51,026 nucleotides of DNA. It comes from Prochlorococcus sp. AG-459-D04 (GTDB lineage Bacteria > Cyanobacteriota > Cyanobacteriia > PCC-6307 > Cyanobiaceae). Each line of letters starts with the position of its first letter. Position 1 is the stretch's first letter. Positions 1 to 10,478 of the stretch are shown here, piece by piece. The DNA lies in contig QCRA01000006.1 of assembly GCA_003212035.1 (NCBI GenBank), positions 1 through 51,026 of the forward strand, read 5' to 3'. The notes beneath the pieces are model-generated. The model was not told where the DNA came from and made no database searches. It saw only the letters and a list, made by a program, of their open reading frames with translations. The translations under genes and the position numbers were made by a program.

Positions 1-1787
1 TCTATCTTTTCATAATTTATTTCTTGAGGCAGAGATTTACAGCTTTGACGATTTATTTGTTCAATATTGTTTTTTTGTCTTTTGAGGTAACCCTCGTATT
101 TAATATCTATTTCAACACCTTCTTGTATTGAAGAAGTTAGATTTTTTTCATTCAAATTATATTTTATTAGATCTGAATAATGAAAGTTTGGTCTTTTTAA
201 GAGTTCTTTTAAAGTTGTTGAGCCTTTGATTTTTGATCCAGTGTCTAATTCTATTTTTTTTGATATTTCATCGGTATTTTTCAAACGGGTGTTATTTAAT
301 CTTAATTTTTCTTCCTCAAGAAGTTTCATTTTTTTTTGATAGGCCGACCATCGTTTTTCATCAATTAGCCCTATTTGATAACCTAGCGGGGTTAATCTCC
401 TATCTGCATTATCTCCTCTAAGAGTTAACCTATATTCACTCCTACTAGTGAGAACTCTGTATGGTTCTTTGAGATCTTTTGTAATTAAATCATTGATCAT
501 TGTTCCTATATAGCTGCTTTCTCTAGTGAAGATTATTGGATCTTTTTTGTTCAGTTTTCTTGTCGCATTGACTCCTGCAACTAATCCTTGTGCTGCTGCT
601 TCTTCGTAACCAGTAGTCCCATTAATTTGTCCAGCGCTAAATAAATATTCAATTTCTTTTGCTTCAAGTGATGTTTGGAGCTGTGTTGCAGGTATATAGT
701 CATACTCGACAGCATATGCTGGTCGCAACATTTTACATTCACTTAGTCCAGGTAGGGTTCTTAAAAGTTCTAATTGAATATTTTCGGGCAAACCTGTAGA
801 AAATCCTTGTACATAAATTTCAGGGGTATTAATTCCTTCTGGTTCTAAGAAAATTTGATGTGATTCTTTTTCAGCAAATTTAACGATTTTATCTTCAATT
901 GATGGACAATATCTTGGCCCCTTACTATCAATAAAACCTCCGTAAATGGGAGTTAAATGTAAATTGTCTCGAATTAGCTGATGTGTTTTGGCAGTTGTTC
1001 TTGTGATGTGACAACTCACTTGGGGCATATTATTTTTTATATCTGGGTCAAACGAAAAATATTTATCTGCTGCAGTACTTGGTTGAATATCTAATTTATC
1101 AAAAATGATACTTCTTTTATCAACTCTTGCTGGAGTTCCTGTTTTTAAACGTTCTGTTTTGATACCAATTTCGTGCAAATTTTGAGTAAGACCTTTTGCT
1201 GCTTGTTCGCCCGATCTTCCAGCTGACATTGATTTATTTCCTATCCATATTTTCCCTTCTAAGAAAGTACCAGCTGTAATGATAACTGATCTTGCTGAAA
1301 AATAACTACCAAAGAATGTCCTAACACCCTTTATTCTTTTTTTTATGATTTTTTTTGAGTTCAATCCAATTGCTTCAGTTTTTGCAATATCCAGTTCAGT
1401 AATCATTGCTTCTTTTAAAGATAAATTATTTGTATTTTGCAGGATTTCGATCATCTTTTTTGAGTATTCTCTTTTATCTGTTTGAGCTCTTAATGCCCAT
1501 ACAGCTGGTCCTCTACTTGCATTTAATATTCTTTTTTGTATCGCTGTTTGATCAGCTAATTCCCCAATAATTCCTCCTAATGCATCAACCTCATGCACTA
1601 ACTGACTTTTTGCTGGCCCGCCAACTGCAGGGTTACAAGGTTGCCAGGCAATTCTATCTAAATTGATTGTGAATAAGGCTGTAGAAAATCCTAATTTTGC
1701 TGTTGTTATAGCTGCTTCGCATCCTGCATGTCCTCCTCCAATAACGATGATGTCAAAAGATTCATTTGTTGCTTGATGATCTTGCAT
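1..1787 (-). CDS. mnmG: tRNA uridine-5-carboxymethylaminomethyl modification enzyme MnmG/GidA, 3' end truncated by window edge
   Basis: Own translation of the reverse strand from the ATG at 1787 reads [26 protein letters not shown]... with FAD GxGxxG, then [25 protein letters not shown]. Open to position 1; absent from the ORF track because no stop lies in the window. Confidence 0.95.
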   Translation of the reverse strand, partial: MQDHQATNESFDIIVIGGGHAGCEAAITTAKLGFSTALFTINLDRIAWQPCNPAVGGPAKSQLVHEVDALGGIIGELADQTAIQKRILNASRGPAVWALRAQTDKREYSKKMIEILQNTNNLSLKEAMITELDIAKTEAIGLNSKKIIKKRIKGVRTFFGSYFSARSVIITAGTFLEGKIWIGNKSMSAGRSGEQAAKGLTQNLHEIGIKTERLKTGTPARVDKRSIIFDKLDIQPSTAADKYFSFDPDIKNNMPQVSCHITRTTAKTHQLIRDNLHLTPIYGGFIDSKGPRYCPSIEDKIVKFAEKESHQIFLEPEGINTPEIYVQGFSTGLPENIQLELLRTLPGLSECKMLRPAYAVEYDYIPATQLQTSLEAKEIEYLFSAGQINGTTGYEEAAAQGLVAGVNATRKLNKKDPIIFTRESSYIGTMINDLITKDLKEPYRVLTSRSEYRLTLRGDNADRRLTPLGYQIGLIDEKRWSAYQKKMKLLEEEKLRLNNTRLKNTDEISKKIELDTGSKIKGSTTLKELLKRPNFHYSDLIKYNLNEKNLTSSIQEGVEIDIKYEGYLKRQKNNIEQINRQSCKSLPQEINYEKI

Positions 1788-1799
1788 TTTAGGATTGAT

Positions 1800-3182
1800 T
1801 TAATTAGCTAAATTCCTAAATCTCGTGAATTGAGGTTCAAATAATAATTTAACAGTTCCTACGGGTCCATTTCTATGTTTAGTGACAATGATCTCTGTAA
1901 TTCCTCTATCTTCAGTCTCTGGATTATAGTATTCATCTCTATAAATCATTAATACTAAATCTGCGTCTTGTTCTATAGATCCTGATTCTCTTAGATCGCT
2001 TAACATTGGTCTTTTATTTGTTCTAGATTCTACTCCTCTACTAAGCTGAGATAAAGCTACTACTGGTACTTTTAATTCTCTAGCCATGCTTTTAAGACCT
2101 CTCGTTATTCGTGAAAGTTCTTGAACTCTATTATCAGGGGTTGATCCTTCCATTAACTGGAGGTAATCAATTACAATTAATCCTAATTCTTTTTTTTGTT
2201 CAGCTATTAATCTTCTGCAAAGAGATCTCATCTCTAAAACACTTAAGTTAGGTTTGTCATCGATAAATATTGGTAACTGACCTAATGAATTGATACCTTC
2301 TCCAAGTAAAGGCCATTCTTCTTGCTGTAATCTTCCTGTTCGAAGCCTACCACTCTCGATTCCAACTTCCATAGAGAGTAATCTATATGTCAACTGTTCT
2401 TTACTCATTTCAAGACTAAATACGCACACAGGTAAATCTTGAGATTGTGCAACATTCTTAGCCAGGTTGAGAACTATTGAAGTTTTTCCCATTGAGGGTC
2501 TTCCAGCAACAATTATTAAATCACTTCTTTGAAAACCTTGAGTCATCGCATCAAGGTCGTAAAAATTTACAGGAATTCCGGCTACTGAAGTGCCTAGAGA
2601 TCTCGATTCTATTTCATTGAAAGTACTAGTAAGGATTTCAGCTGCTTGAGTCAGACCTTTTGAAGGTTTTTCTTGACTGATTTCAAATATTTTTTGCTCC
2701 GCTTTATCAAGAACTTCATTAGTATCTTGAGTTTGATCAAAACCTAGTTGAACTACCTCATTCCCAGATCTGATAAGTTGCCTCCTCATGTATTTGTCGT
2801 TAATTAAATTAGCAACTTGTTCTATGGAAGCTGTAGAGGAAACATTTTCAACTAGTTCTACCAGTTTGCTGTTCCCTCCAATTTTTTCTAGTGATCCATT
2901 ATCTGCCAACCAAGCACTCATTGATGTTAAATCAGTTGGTTTACCCTGTGTATGCAACATTAATGCTGTTCTATAAATCTCTTGATGAGCATTTATATAA
3001 AAGGCTTCAGGTTTAATTAAGTCTGCAATTCTTCCGATCGCGTCTGGATCAAGCAGTATGCCACCAAGCACAGCTTCCTCAGCTTGCACGTTTTGAGGAG
3101 GAACTAATCCAGCATTTTCATTATTAAAATCTTTTTTAAAATTTTTATTTTGCCCATTATTTGGAAAAGGTACGGAAACCAT
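1800..3182 (-). CDS. dnaB: Replicative DNA helicase DnaB (no intein)
   Basis: 460 aa; Walker A AGRPSMGKTS, VIDYLQLM, LSDLRESGSIEQDAD motifs. Confidence 0.97.
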   Translation of the reverse strand: MVSVPFPNNGQNKNFKKDFNNENAGLVPPQNVQAEEAVLGGILLDPDAIGRIADLIKPEAFYINAHQEIYRTALMLHTQGKPTDLTSMSAWLADNGSLEKIGGNSKLVELVENVSSTASIEQVANLINDKYMRRQLIRSGNEVVQLGFDQTQDTNEVLDKAEQKIFEISQEKPSKGLTQAAEILTSTFNEIESRSLGTSVAGIPVNFYDLDAMTQGFQRSDLIIVAGRPSMGKTSIVLNLAKNVAQSQDLPVCVFSLEMSKEQLTYRLLSMEVGIESGRLRTGRLQQEEWPLLGEGINSLGQLPIFIDDKPNLSVLEMRSLCRRLIAEQKKELGLIVIDYLQLMEGSTPDNRVQELSRITRGLKSMARELKVPVVALSQLSRGVESRTNKRPMLSDLRESGSIEQDADLVLMIYRDEYYNPETEDRGITEIIVTKHRNGPVGTVKLLFEPQFTRFRNLAN

Positions 3183-3240
3183 ATCTTTAGTTGCTTAGAT
3201 ATATACTCTGGCTGCTTTTCAAAATAATGCAACAAATTGA

Positions 3241-3696
3241 TTAACTTGTTACTTCAATATTTACTTCTGCATTTACTTCTGGATGCAATTTTATTTTTGC
3301 AGTAAAGGAACCTAAATTATGAATATCAGGAACTGTGATGTTTCTTCTATCAATTTCTTTTTTGGTTGCCGCTTTTATTGCTTCAGCAACATCTCCGTTG
3401 GTAACGGTTCCAAAAAGGACTCCATCTTCTCCAACTTGCTTTTTGATAGTGAACCTACCTATTGTAGATAATGCAGTTTGGAAATCTAAAGCTTCTTGCT
3501 TTAATTTATCAGCAGCAATTTTTTCCTTTTCTTTTTTCCTTTCAATTTGTTTAAGGACTGCTGGTGTTACATTCATTGCCTTGCCATAAGGTAATAAAAA
3601 ATTTCTTGCATATCCAGGCGCTACTTCAACTAGATCTCCTTCTTTACCTAGTGAAGCGATTGATTCAGTTAATGCGACTTGTACTCTTTTAGCCAT
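3241..3696 (-). CDS. rplI: 50S ribosomal protein L9
   Basis: [40 protein letters not shown]; start placed at the internal Met (MAK...) rather than the ORF-track start at 3711. Confidence 0.95.
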   Translation of the reverse strand: MAKRVQVALTESIASLGKEGDLVEVAPGYARNFLLPYGKAMNVTPAVLKQIERKKEKEKIAADKLKQEALDFQTALSTIGRFTIKKQVGEDGVLFGTVTNGDVAEAIKAATKKEIDRRNITVPDIHNLGSFTAKIKLHPEVNAEVNIEVTS

Positions 3697-3716
3697 GAAA
3701 ATATTGAACAATATAG

Positions 3717-4655
3717 TTAATAATAAGACCTAGAGGGTAACTTTACTTTTTTTGCAAGACCAAATTTCGCAAGAATCTTAATATGTTCCCAAGTTATATC
3801 GATTTGACCTCTAAATAATCCTTGTTTTGCTGAATTAGGAAATGCATGATGATTGTTATGCCAACCTTCTCCAAATGTTAATGCAGCAACCCACGCATTG
3901 TTTTTGGATGAATCACCACTTTCAAATGGCGCCTTACCCCAACAATGAGTAGCCGAATTTACTAGCCAGGTCACGTGATAAACAACAACAAGTCTTAATG
4001 GAATACCCCATAGCACCAAAGCCCAACCACCAACTCCTAATTTTTGCCCTATTGCGTACAAAGAGAGTCCAATAGGAATTTGTAAAAGTAAAAAATGTTT
4101 ATTTAGGAATCTATAGTATGGATCTTTAATTAAATCTGCACTTAGTTTGGGAACAGCTTTTAGTGCTTCAACGTCTTTGAACATCCAACCCATATGACTC
4201 CACCAAAAACCTTTTTTACTGTTGTGATGATCAACTTCTGTGTCCGAAAAGGAGTGGTGATGCCTATGTAAACCTACCCAATCTATCGGTCCATGCTGGC
4301 AACTTATCGCTCCGCAGGTAGCAAAAAATCTTTCTAACCATCTTGGGACTATAAAAGATCTATGCGATAACAATCTGTGATATCCAAGAGTGACGCCCAG
4401 ACAAGCAGTAACCCAGTAAAAAAATAAAAGTGATACGACTGCAGGAAGACTCCAATATTTTGGTTGTATAGCTATAAAAGAAAGAATATGGATTGCTATC
4501 ATGAAGACAATCGTTCCCCAAGTTTTATGCAATCTTGGAGGATATTTTTTTGAATGACTGGAAGGCTCCAGTAATTTTTCTGAAAGCTCTATAACTTTTT
4601 CAGCTGGAACAGGTTTTTTTAATTTTGCTGTTTCTTGGAAAATTACTGAATTCAT
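3717..4655 (-). CDS. desC: Acyl-lipid fatty acid desaturase (delta-9/DesC type)
   Basis: Three His boxes [21 protein letters not shown] in a multi-TM protein. Confidence 0.85.
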   Translation of the reverse strand: MNSVIFQETAKLKKPVPAEKVIELSEKLLEPSSHSKKYPPRLHKTWGTIVFMIAIHILSFIAIQPKYWSLPAVVSLLFFYWVTACLGVTLGYHRLLSHRSFIVPRWLERFFATCGAISCQHGPIDWVGLHRHHHSFSDTEVDHHNSKKGFWWSHMGWMFKDVEALKAVPKLSADLIKDPYYRFLNKHFLLLQIPIGLSLYAIGQKLGVGGWALVLWGIPLRLVVVYHVTWLVNSATHCWGKAPFESGDSSKNNAWVAALTFGEGWHNNHHAFPNSAKQGLFRGQIDITWEHIKILAKFGLAKKVKLPSRSYY

Positions 4656-4730
4656 GATATTGAAATACTATTTTCAAAATTACCGATATGTAATATTATC
4701 ATACTATATTATTGATAAGTTTAATTATCT

Positions 4731-5429
4731 GTGAGTCTCGGATATCGCGATAAATTATCCAGAGGTCGAAGGGCTATGGCTCATTTGATACACCTCTGGC
4801 ATGAGAGAAATGGTTGGTCGCATAGGGTTTTGCCATTACTTTCTGAAATTCTTGATTTAGGTAAAGTTCATAATTCCCAAATTTCTAATCTTAGGAATGG
4901 AAAGTTATCTTCGCCAGGTCCAGAAGTTTTTCTTGCTTTAGCTCAAGTTAATACTATTCTTGATCAAGGTATAGAAAAAATCAGGGATCGTTTAGAAAGT
5001 GATTACCCAGAGTTATGGAAATCTTTGCAAGAGTCTGCATTACCTTTAAAAAATGATTTTGGTAATCCATTATCGGCCGGGGAATTATTTGAGATATTTT
5101 CAGGATTAAAAGCTCTCCCTTCATCTTTTGATTGGTATATAGAGGATGAAGAAGCTTCTGCGTTAAGTGACGCCCTTTCAATGCATTTTTGTCAGAATAA
5201 GGCGTGGAGATCATGTAAAATTCAGGTAATGGAGGCCTATGATGTCAATAAATCTTCCCGTAGAGAACGCTTTGCTGAGGTAATAGCTGGAATTAGAGAC
5301 TATACTGCAGAAGAATTAGACGGAGAACTGCTTGATTTATATGAGGCTTCAAAAAAACTCTCTTATTTTCAGGGTAGAGGGCCAAATGCTTTCCTCGCAG
5401 AATTAAGAAATTTAGCTTCTGAAAAATAA
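4731..5429 (+). CDS. Cyanobacterial conserved protein with N-terminal XRE-like helix-turn-helix
   Basis: GTG start; 232 aa; SQISNLRNGKLSSPGPEVFLALAQVN resembles an HTH recognition region; divergent from the desaturase gene. Confidence 0.7.
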   Translation: MSLGYRDKLSRGRRAMAHLIHLWHERNGWSHRVLPLLSEILDLGKVHNSQISNLRNGKLSSPGPEVFLALAQVNTILDQGIEKIRDRLESDYPELWKSLQESALPLKNDFGNPLSAGELFEIFSGLKALPSSFDWYIEDEEASALSDALSMHFCQNKAWRSCKIQVMEAYDVNKSSRRERFAEVIAGIRDYTAEELDGELLDLYEASKKLSYFQGRGPNAFLAELRNLASEK

Positions 5430-5448
5430 TATTAGTTTTCATAATTTA

Positions 5449-6741
5449 ATGACACCAAATAATAACTTTAAACTTGCTGAAAACGCTGTTCTTTCCATAG
5501 AAGATAGTTTAAGTAAAGTTTTTCAAGAAAGATCCAATCAGGTTTTCCAGAAATTAGAAAATATTTTGACAATTTTTAAGGAAGAAAAAGTTTCTACTAG
5601 TCATTTCAATCAATCCTCTGGTAGTGGTCATGATGATATATCTAGAGAAAAAATTGATGCGGTTTTTGCAAGATTGTTTCTTGCTGAAAAGGCAGCTGTG
5701 AGGATGCAATTCGTAAGTGGAACACATGCAATAAGTTCTGTCTTATTTGGAGTTCTTAGACCTGGAGATGTAATGTTATCTCTTACAGGACAACCATATG
5801 ACACGTTAGAAGAAGTCATAGGAATAAGGGGAGGAGGTAAAGGTTCACTTAAAGATTTTGAGATTGAATATAAGCAAATAAATATCTGTGAGAATTTTGA
5901 TTCTTTTGAAGAAAAAATTGTTCATTCTTTTAAAGAAAATTCATGCAAATTAGTATTCATACAAAAAAGTTGTGGATATAGTTGGAGAAAGTCTCTTACG
6001 AATCATCAGATAGAGAAAATTTGTAGTCTTATTCATTCTCTTGATCCTAACTGTATATGTTTTGTTGATAATTGTTATGGGGAGCTTGTTGAAGATAGTG
6101 AACCAATTTCTAAAGGGGCAAATATAATTGCTGGATCATTGATTAAAAATTTAGGAGGAACAATCGTTCCTACTGGTGGGTACGTTGCTGGAGATGCAGA
6201 GTTGGTTGAAATGGCATGTTCTAGATTAACCTCACCAGGTATTGGTTCTTCTGCAGGAATAAATTTTGGACTAGGAAGACTAATTTTGCAGGGTTTGTTT
6301 TTAGCACCACAAATTGTTCATGAATCATTAAAAGGTGCTGATATGGTTGCAGCAGTCTTTAAAAATTTGGGATTTAAGGTTTTACCAGAGCCAGCAACTT
6401 ATAGATCTGATCTTATTCAGTCAGTAAGATTGAATAATCCTGATTTGGTACAAAAAGTTTGCCAATCTTTTCAAAATTCTTCACCAGTAGATTCTTTTCT
6501 GAATGTTGTTCCATCATCAATGGATGGATATGATTCAAAATTATTAATGGCAGGAGGTACATTTATTGAAGGTAGTACAAGTGAATTTTCTGCAGATGCC
6601 CCTCTAAGAGATCCTTACAATATTTTTGTTCAAGGTGGTTCTCACATAGCTCACATCAAAATTGCATTAATTCGATTATTATCTGAATTATTAGAGGAAA
6701 AATTAATTTCAAAGGATTCTCTACTTCCTTTATCTACTTAA
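5449..6741 (+). CDS. PLP-dependent methionine gamma-lyase/aluminium-resistance family protein
   Basis: 430 aa; SSGSGHDDISREKIDAVFARLFLAEKAAVRMQFVSGTHAI and GSLIKNLGG(T) characteristic of the Met_gamma_lyase (aluminium resistance) family. Confidence 0.85.
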   Translation: MTPNNNFKLAENAVLSIEDSLSKVFQERSNQVFQKLENILTIFKEEKVSTSHFNQSSGSGHDDISREKIDAVFARLFLAEKAAVRMQFVSGTHAISSVLFGVLRPGDVMLSLTGQPYDTLEEVIGIRGGGKGSLKDFEIEYKQINICENFDSFEEKIVHSFKENSCKLVFIQKSCGYSWRKSLTNHQIEKICSLIHSLDPNCICFVDNCYGELVEDSEPISKGANIIAGSLIKNLGGTIVPTGGYVAGDAELVEMACSRLTSPGIGSSAGINFGLGRLILQGLFLAPQIVHESLKGADMVAAVFKNLGFKVLPEPATYRSDLIQSVRLNNPDLVQKVCQSFQNSSPVDSFLNVVPSSMDGYDSKLLMAGGTFIEGSTSEFSADAPLRDPYNIFVQGGSHIAHIKIALIRLLSELLEEKLISKDSLLPLST

Positions 6742-6743
6742 TC

Positions 6744-7133
6744 ATGTCTTACAAGTTTCCAGACAACCTCAACTATGCTGATACTCATGAATATGTCTCG
6801 CAAGAAAATGGATTATTAAAAATTGGAGTTAGTGAATTTGCTATAGATCAACTAGGAGATATTGTTTTTGTTGAATTAGCTGATCAAGGGGCGACTTTAG
6901 AGAAAGGTGAAACTTTTGGAACAATAGAATCAGTTAAGGCCGTTGAGGAAGTCTATCTGCCTTTTTCAGGGGAAATAGTATCTGTAAATGAAAGTGTTAT
7001 TGAGAACCCTGAGCTTTTACAGAATGATCCGATTGGAGACGGTTGGTTAGTCATTTTGAAACCCGAATCAAATGTATCAATTGCTGATTTGATGACTTCT
7101 GAGGAATATCAATTAAAGGTTGTACCAAAATAA
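6744..7133 (+). CDS. gcvH: Glycine cleavage system H protein
   Basis: 129 aa; lipoyl site region GTIESVKAVEEVYLPFSGEI. Confidence 0.96.
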   Translation: MSYKFPDNLNYADTHEYVSQENGLLKIGVSEFAIDQLGDIVFVELADQGATLEKGETFGTIESVKAVEEVYLPFSGEIVSVNESVIENPELLQNDPIGDGWLVILKPESNVSIADLMTSEEYQLKVVPK

Positions 7134-7178
7134 GGCAAACTTTTTAAAAAGAGCTATTTTAAAGAAAAATATTTTAAT

Positions 7179-10088
7179 ATGACATCCAAATTTGGGTCTG
7201 ATTTGTTTATTGATAGGCATCTTGGGTTAGGAGATAATGATGAAAAAATTATGCTGAACAAGCTTGGTTTTAATAATATTGATCAATTTATAAATCAAGT
7301 TATTCCTGAAGATATTCAGCTTAAGGATAAATCTTCAGAAATATTGCCCCAAGGTTGTTCAGAAATTGAGGCTTTAAATGAATTAGAAGAGATTGCGAAT
7401 AAAAATACTAAAATGAGATCACTAATAGGCCTTGGTTATTATGACAATCACATGCCTAAAGTAATCCAAAGACATGTTCTTGAAAATCCAAGGTGGTACA
7501 CGTCTTATACTCCATATCAAGCAGAAATTGCACAAGGAAGATTAGAAGCTCTATTTAATTTTCAGACTATTGTTTGTGAACTAACAGGATTCCCTGTCGC
7601 TAATGCATCTTTGTTAGATGAGGGTACTGCTGCTGCAGAAGCTATGGCCATGAGTTTTTCCTCAAGAAAAAATAAATCTTCAAAAGTTTACTTAGTGGAA
7701 TCAAACGTTTTTGATCATACTTTTAATGTTCTGCAAACAAGAGCAAAACCTTTGGGAATATCCTTAAAACGCTTTACTCAAAGCAACCTTCCTAATCATG
7801 AAGATGTTTTTGGAATGTTGTTGCAATTACCTGGTAAAAATGGAGAGTTATATGATCCCACATTCTTAATATCTCAAGCACATAGATCAGAAATTATTGT
7901 TACGGCATGTATTGATCCACTGGCACAAGTTTTGATTAAACCAATTTCTGAATTTGGTGTTGATGTAGCAGTGGGTAGTATGCAGAGATTTGGTGTTCCA
8001 ATGGGTTTTGGTGGCCCCCATGCAGCATATTTTGCTTGTAGCGAAAAATATAAAAGGCTGATACCCGGAAGAATTGTTGGGCAAACTCTATCTAAAAATG
8101 GAGAAAAGTCTCTAAGACTAGCATTGCAAACAAGAGAGCAACATATTAGAAGGGAAAAGGCCACTAGTAATATTTGTACTGCTCAATCTTTGTTAGCCAT
8201 TATTTCTTCTTTTTATGCTATTTATCATGGTCCCTCTGGATTAACCCAAATTGCTAAGAGATTAGTGGAGTTGAGAATAAATTTAGAATCAAGTTTAGCT
8301 GCTTTAGGTTTTGATATTCCTATTGGGATTAGATTTGATAGTGTTGATGTTTATTCTGAGCACTCCCAGAGGATCCACAAAGAAGCTTTAAAAAATGGCT
8401 ATAACTTAAGAATTTTGCCGTTGGGATCTACTATTGAAAATTCAACTGGCTTTGGGTTCTCTTTAGATGAGCTTAGTAATGAAAAAGAAATCAAGGATAT
8501 TTTGACTTTCATAGCAAATCTTATAGAAAAAGAAGAAGATTTAGAGCATATAAAATTTGATAAAGTATTTCATCTTGAAAGTTTAGCTTTGAGATCCAGT
8601 GCATGGATGCAGCAAGATATATTCACAAATTACCAAAGTGAAACTGAATTAATGAGATATATATTCCGACTTGCAGAAAAAGATTTTTCTTTGGTAGATG
8701 GGATGATGCCATTGGGAAGCTGTACCATGAAGTTAAATTCTGCAGCAGAGTTAAATCCAGTCTCTTGGGCTAATTTATCTTCAATTCATCCTTTTTCCCC
8801 ACCAGATCAAACTAAAGGCTATTCAAAAATCATATCTGACTTAGAAAAATGGATAAGTGATATTGTTGGTTTAAAATCAGTTTCTTTTCAACCAAATGCA
8901 GGTTCTCAAGGAGAGTTTGCAGGTTTATTGGCAATAAATTCTTATTTTGAATCAAAAGGTGAAGTGTTAAGAAAAAAATGTTTAATTCCTAAAAGTGCTC
9001 ATGGAACAAATCCTGCTAGTGCAGTTATGGCAGGTTTTGATGTATTAACTGTTGAATGTGATGACGAAGGAAATATTGATTTTCAAGATTTGTCGATCAA
9101 GGTCAAGAAATTTGATAACCAAATAGGGGCTCTTATGTTGACTTATCCCTCTACTCATGGAGTTTTTGAATTAAAAATCAGAAAGATATGTGATTTAATT
9201 CATTCTGTTGGAGGATTTGTCTATTTAGATGGAGCAAATTTGAACGCTCAGGTAGGATTATGTAAACCGGGGAATTATGGTGTTGATGTTTGTCATTTGA
9301 ATTTACATAAAACATTCTGCATTCCCCATGGAGGTGGTGGTCCAGGAGTAGGTCCAGTTGCCGCATCAGAAACTTTAAGCCCATTTCTTCCTACTCATTC
9401 TTTAATGGATAATAATTTATCTAATAGTTTTAATTACGTATCTTCTGCCAAGCATGGGAGTGCAAGTATTCTTCCAATAAGTTGGATGTATATAAAAATG
9501 GCTGGTCTAAGTGGTTTAAGGAAAGCAACTTCGCATGCAATTTTATCTGCAAATTATATTGCGCATTCTTTAAAGCATAAATTCAAGATTCTTTATAAAG
9601 GAAAAAATAATTTTGTCGCACATGAATGTATTTTAGATTTTAGAGATTTAAAATCCAAAACTGGTTTGAGTGTAAATGATTTAGCTAAAAGATTAATAGA
9701 TTATAGTTTTCATGCCCCAACTATAAGTTGGCCTGTTCCAGAGACCATAATGATAGAGCCTACTGAAAGTGAAAGTTTGGTTGAATTGAATAGATTTTGC
9801 GAGGCTATGCTATTGATTGGAGAAGAAATCAGCGAAATAGAAAAAAATAGTGAATTAAAGAATAATAATGTAATAAGTAACGCTCCCCATACGCTGAAAG
9901 AATTAATTGCTGATAATTGGCATTATCCTTATTCAAAAGAAAAAGCTTCTTTTCCTTATAAAACTCAAACATCTATTAAGTTTTGGTCTTTAGTTTCTAG
10001 GATCAATAATGCATATGGCGATCGCAATTTAATTTGTTCTTGCAATGTAAATCAAGGAGAGACTTTCGAAGAAAATAAATGTGCTTAA
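7179..10088 (+). CDS. gcvP: Glycine dehydrogenase (decarboxylating), P protein
   Basis: 969 aa single-chain P protein; NLHKTFCIPHGGGGPGVGP PLP-lysine motif. Confidence 0.97.
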   Translation: MTSKFGSDLFIDRHLGLGDNDEKIMLNKLGFNNIDQFINQVIPEDIQLKDKSSEILPQGCSEIEALNELEEIANKNTKMRSLIGLGYYDNHMPKVIQRHVLENPRWYTSYTPYQAEIAQGRLEALFNFQTIVCELTGFPVANASLLDEGTAAAEAMAMSFSSRKNKSSKVYLVESNVFDHTFNVLQTRAKPLGISLKRFTQSNLPNHEDVFGMLLQLPGKNGELYDPTFLISQAHRSEIIVTACIDPLAQVLIKPISEFGVDVAVGSMQRFGVPMGFGGPHAAYFACSEKYKRLIPGRIVGQTLSKNGEKSLRLALQTREQHIRREKATSNICTAQSLLAIISSFYAIYHGPSGLTQIAKRLVELRINLESSLAALGFDIPIGIRFDSVDVYSEHSQRIHKEALKNGYNLRILPLGSTIENSTGFGFSLDELSNEKEIKDILTFIANLIEKEEDLEHIKFDKVFHLESLALRSSAWMQQDIFTNYQSETELMRYIFRLAEKDFSLVDGMMPLGSCTMKLNSAAELNPVSWANLSSIHPFSPPDQTKGYSKIISDLEKWISDIVGLKSVSFQPNAGSQGEFAGLLAINSYFESKGEVLRKKCLIPKSAHGTNPASAVMAGFDVLTVECDDEGNIDFQDLSIKVKKFDNQIGALMLTYPSTHGVFELKIRKICDLIHSVGGFVYLDGANLNAQVGLCKPGNYGVDVCHLNLHKTFCIPHGGGGPGVGPVAASETLSPFLPTHSLMDNNLSNSFNYVSSAKHGSASILPISWMYIKMAGLSGLRKATSHAILSANYIAHSLKHKFKILYKGKNNFVAHECILDFRDLKSKTGLSVNDLAKRLIDYSFHAPTISWPVPETIMIEPTESESLVELNRFCEAMLLIGEEISEIEKNSELKNNNVISNAPHTLKELIADNWHYPYSKEKASFPYKTQTSIKFWSLVSRINNAYGDRNLICSCNVNQGETFEENKCA

Positions 10089-10103
10089 AGGACTAGCGTC
10101 CTT
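10088..10103 (+). terminator. Candidate intrinsic terminator after gcvP
   Basis: AAGGAC-TAGC-GTCCTT 6-bp stem/4-nt loop, immediately at the gcvP stop codon, followed by AT-rich ATATTTTCTT. Confidence 0.45.
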
Positions 10104-10217
10104 ATATTTTCTTAGTTATTATCAGTGAGAATAAAAATTTAATATTTTCTTATAGAAATTTTTTAAATTTTTTTATTACAATATTCGAGCATCAAATTTT
10201 TTGGGGTATTTGAAGCT

Positions 10218-10466
10218 ATGACCAAAGATTTTAAATCTGGTAATGTTAAGCACCTGCCAGTTAACAATGTCGACTTACCAAATTTTGTCAATAATTTTTC
10301 AGGAGATAACTCAAACATTTGTTCCATTGAGGGAACTAATGTTATAAGAGTACCCTTTGGTAAAAAATTTTCAAAGAAAAAAAGGCCTGAAAAAAATCAA
10401 AATATCGCTACCCTAATACTTCCTTTAGGTTCGTATAACAGTCCTACGCCTCCACACGTAGCATAA
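10218..10466 (+). CDS. Conserved-looking small hypothetical protein (82 aa)
   Basis: Isolated ATG ORF in non-antisense space between gcvP and sqdX with basic patch GKKFSKKKRPEK. Confidence 0.6.
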   Translation: MTKDFKSGNVKHLPVNNVDLPNFVNNFSGDNSNICSIEGTNVIRVPFGKKFSKKKRPEKNQNIATLILPLGSYNSPTPPHVA

Positions 10467-10478
10467 TTAAGATTAAAT

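Noticed and set aside
233-421. 62-aa + strand ORF near the left edge
   Set aside because: Antisense to mnmG, which reads continuously on the - strand through this region.
7874-8164. 96-aa and 65-aa - strand ORFs
   Set aside because: Antisense to gcvP; no independent support.
4731-10217. Glycine riboswitch for the gcv genes
   Set aside because: Upstream gaps (4656-4730, 6742-6743, 7134-7178) are too short and AT-rich to hold one.
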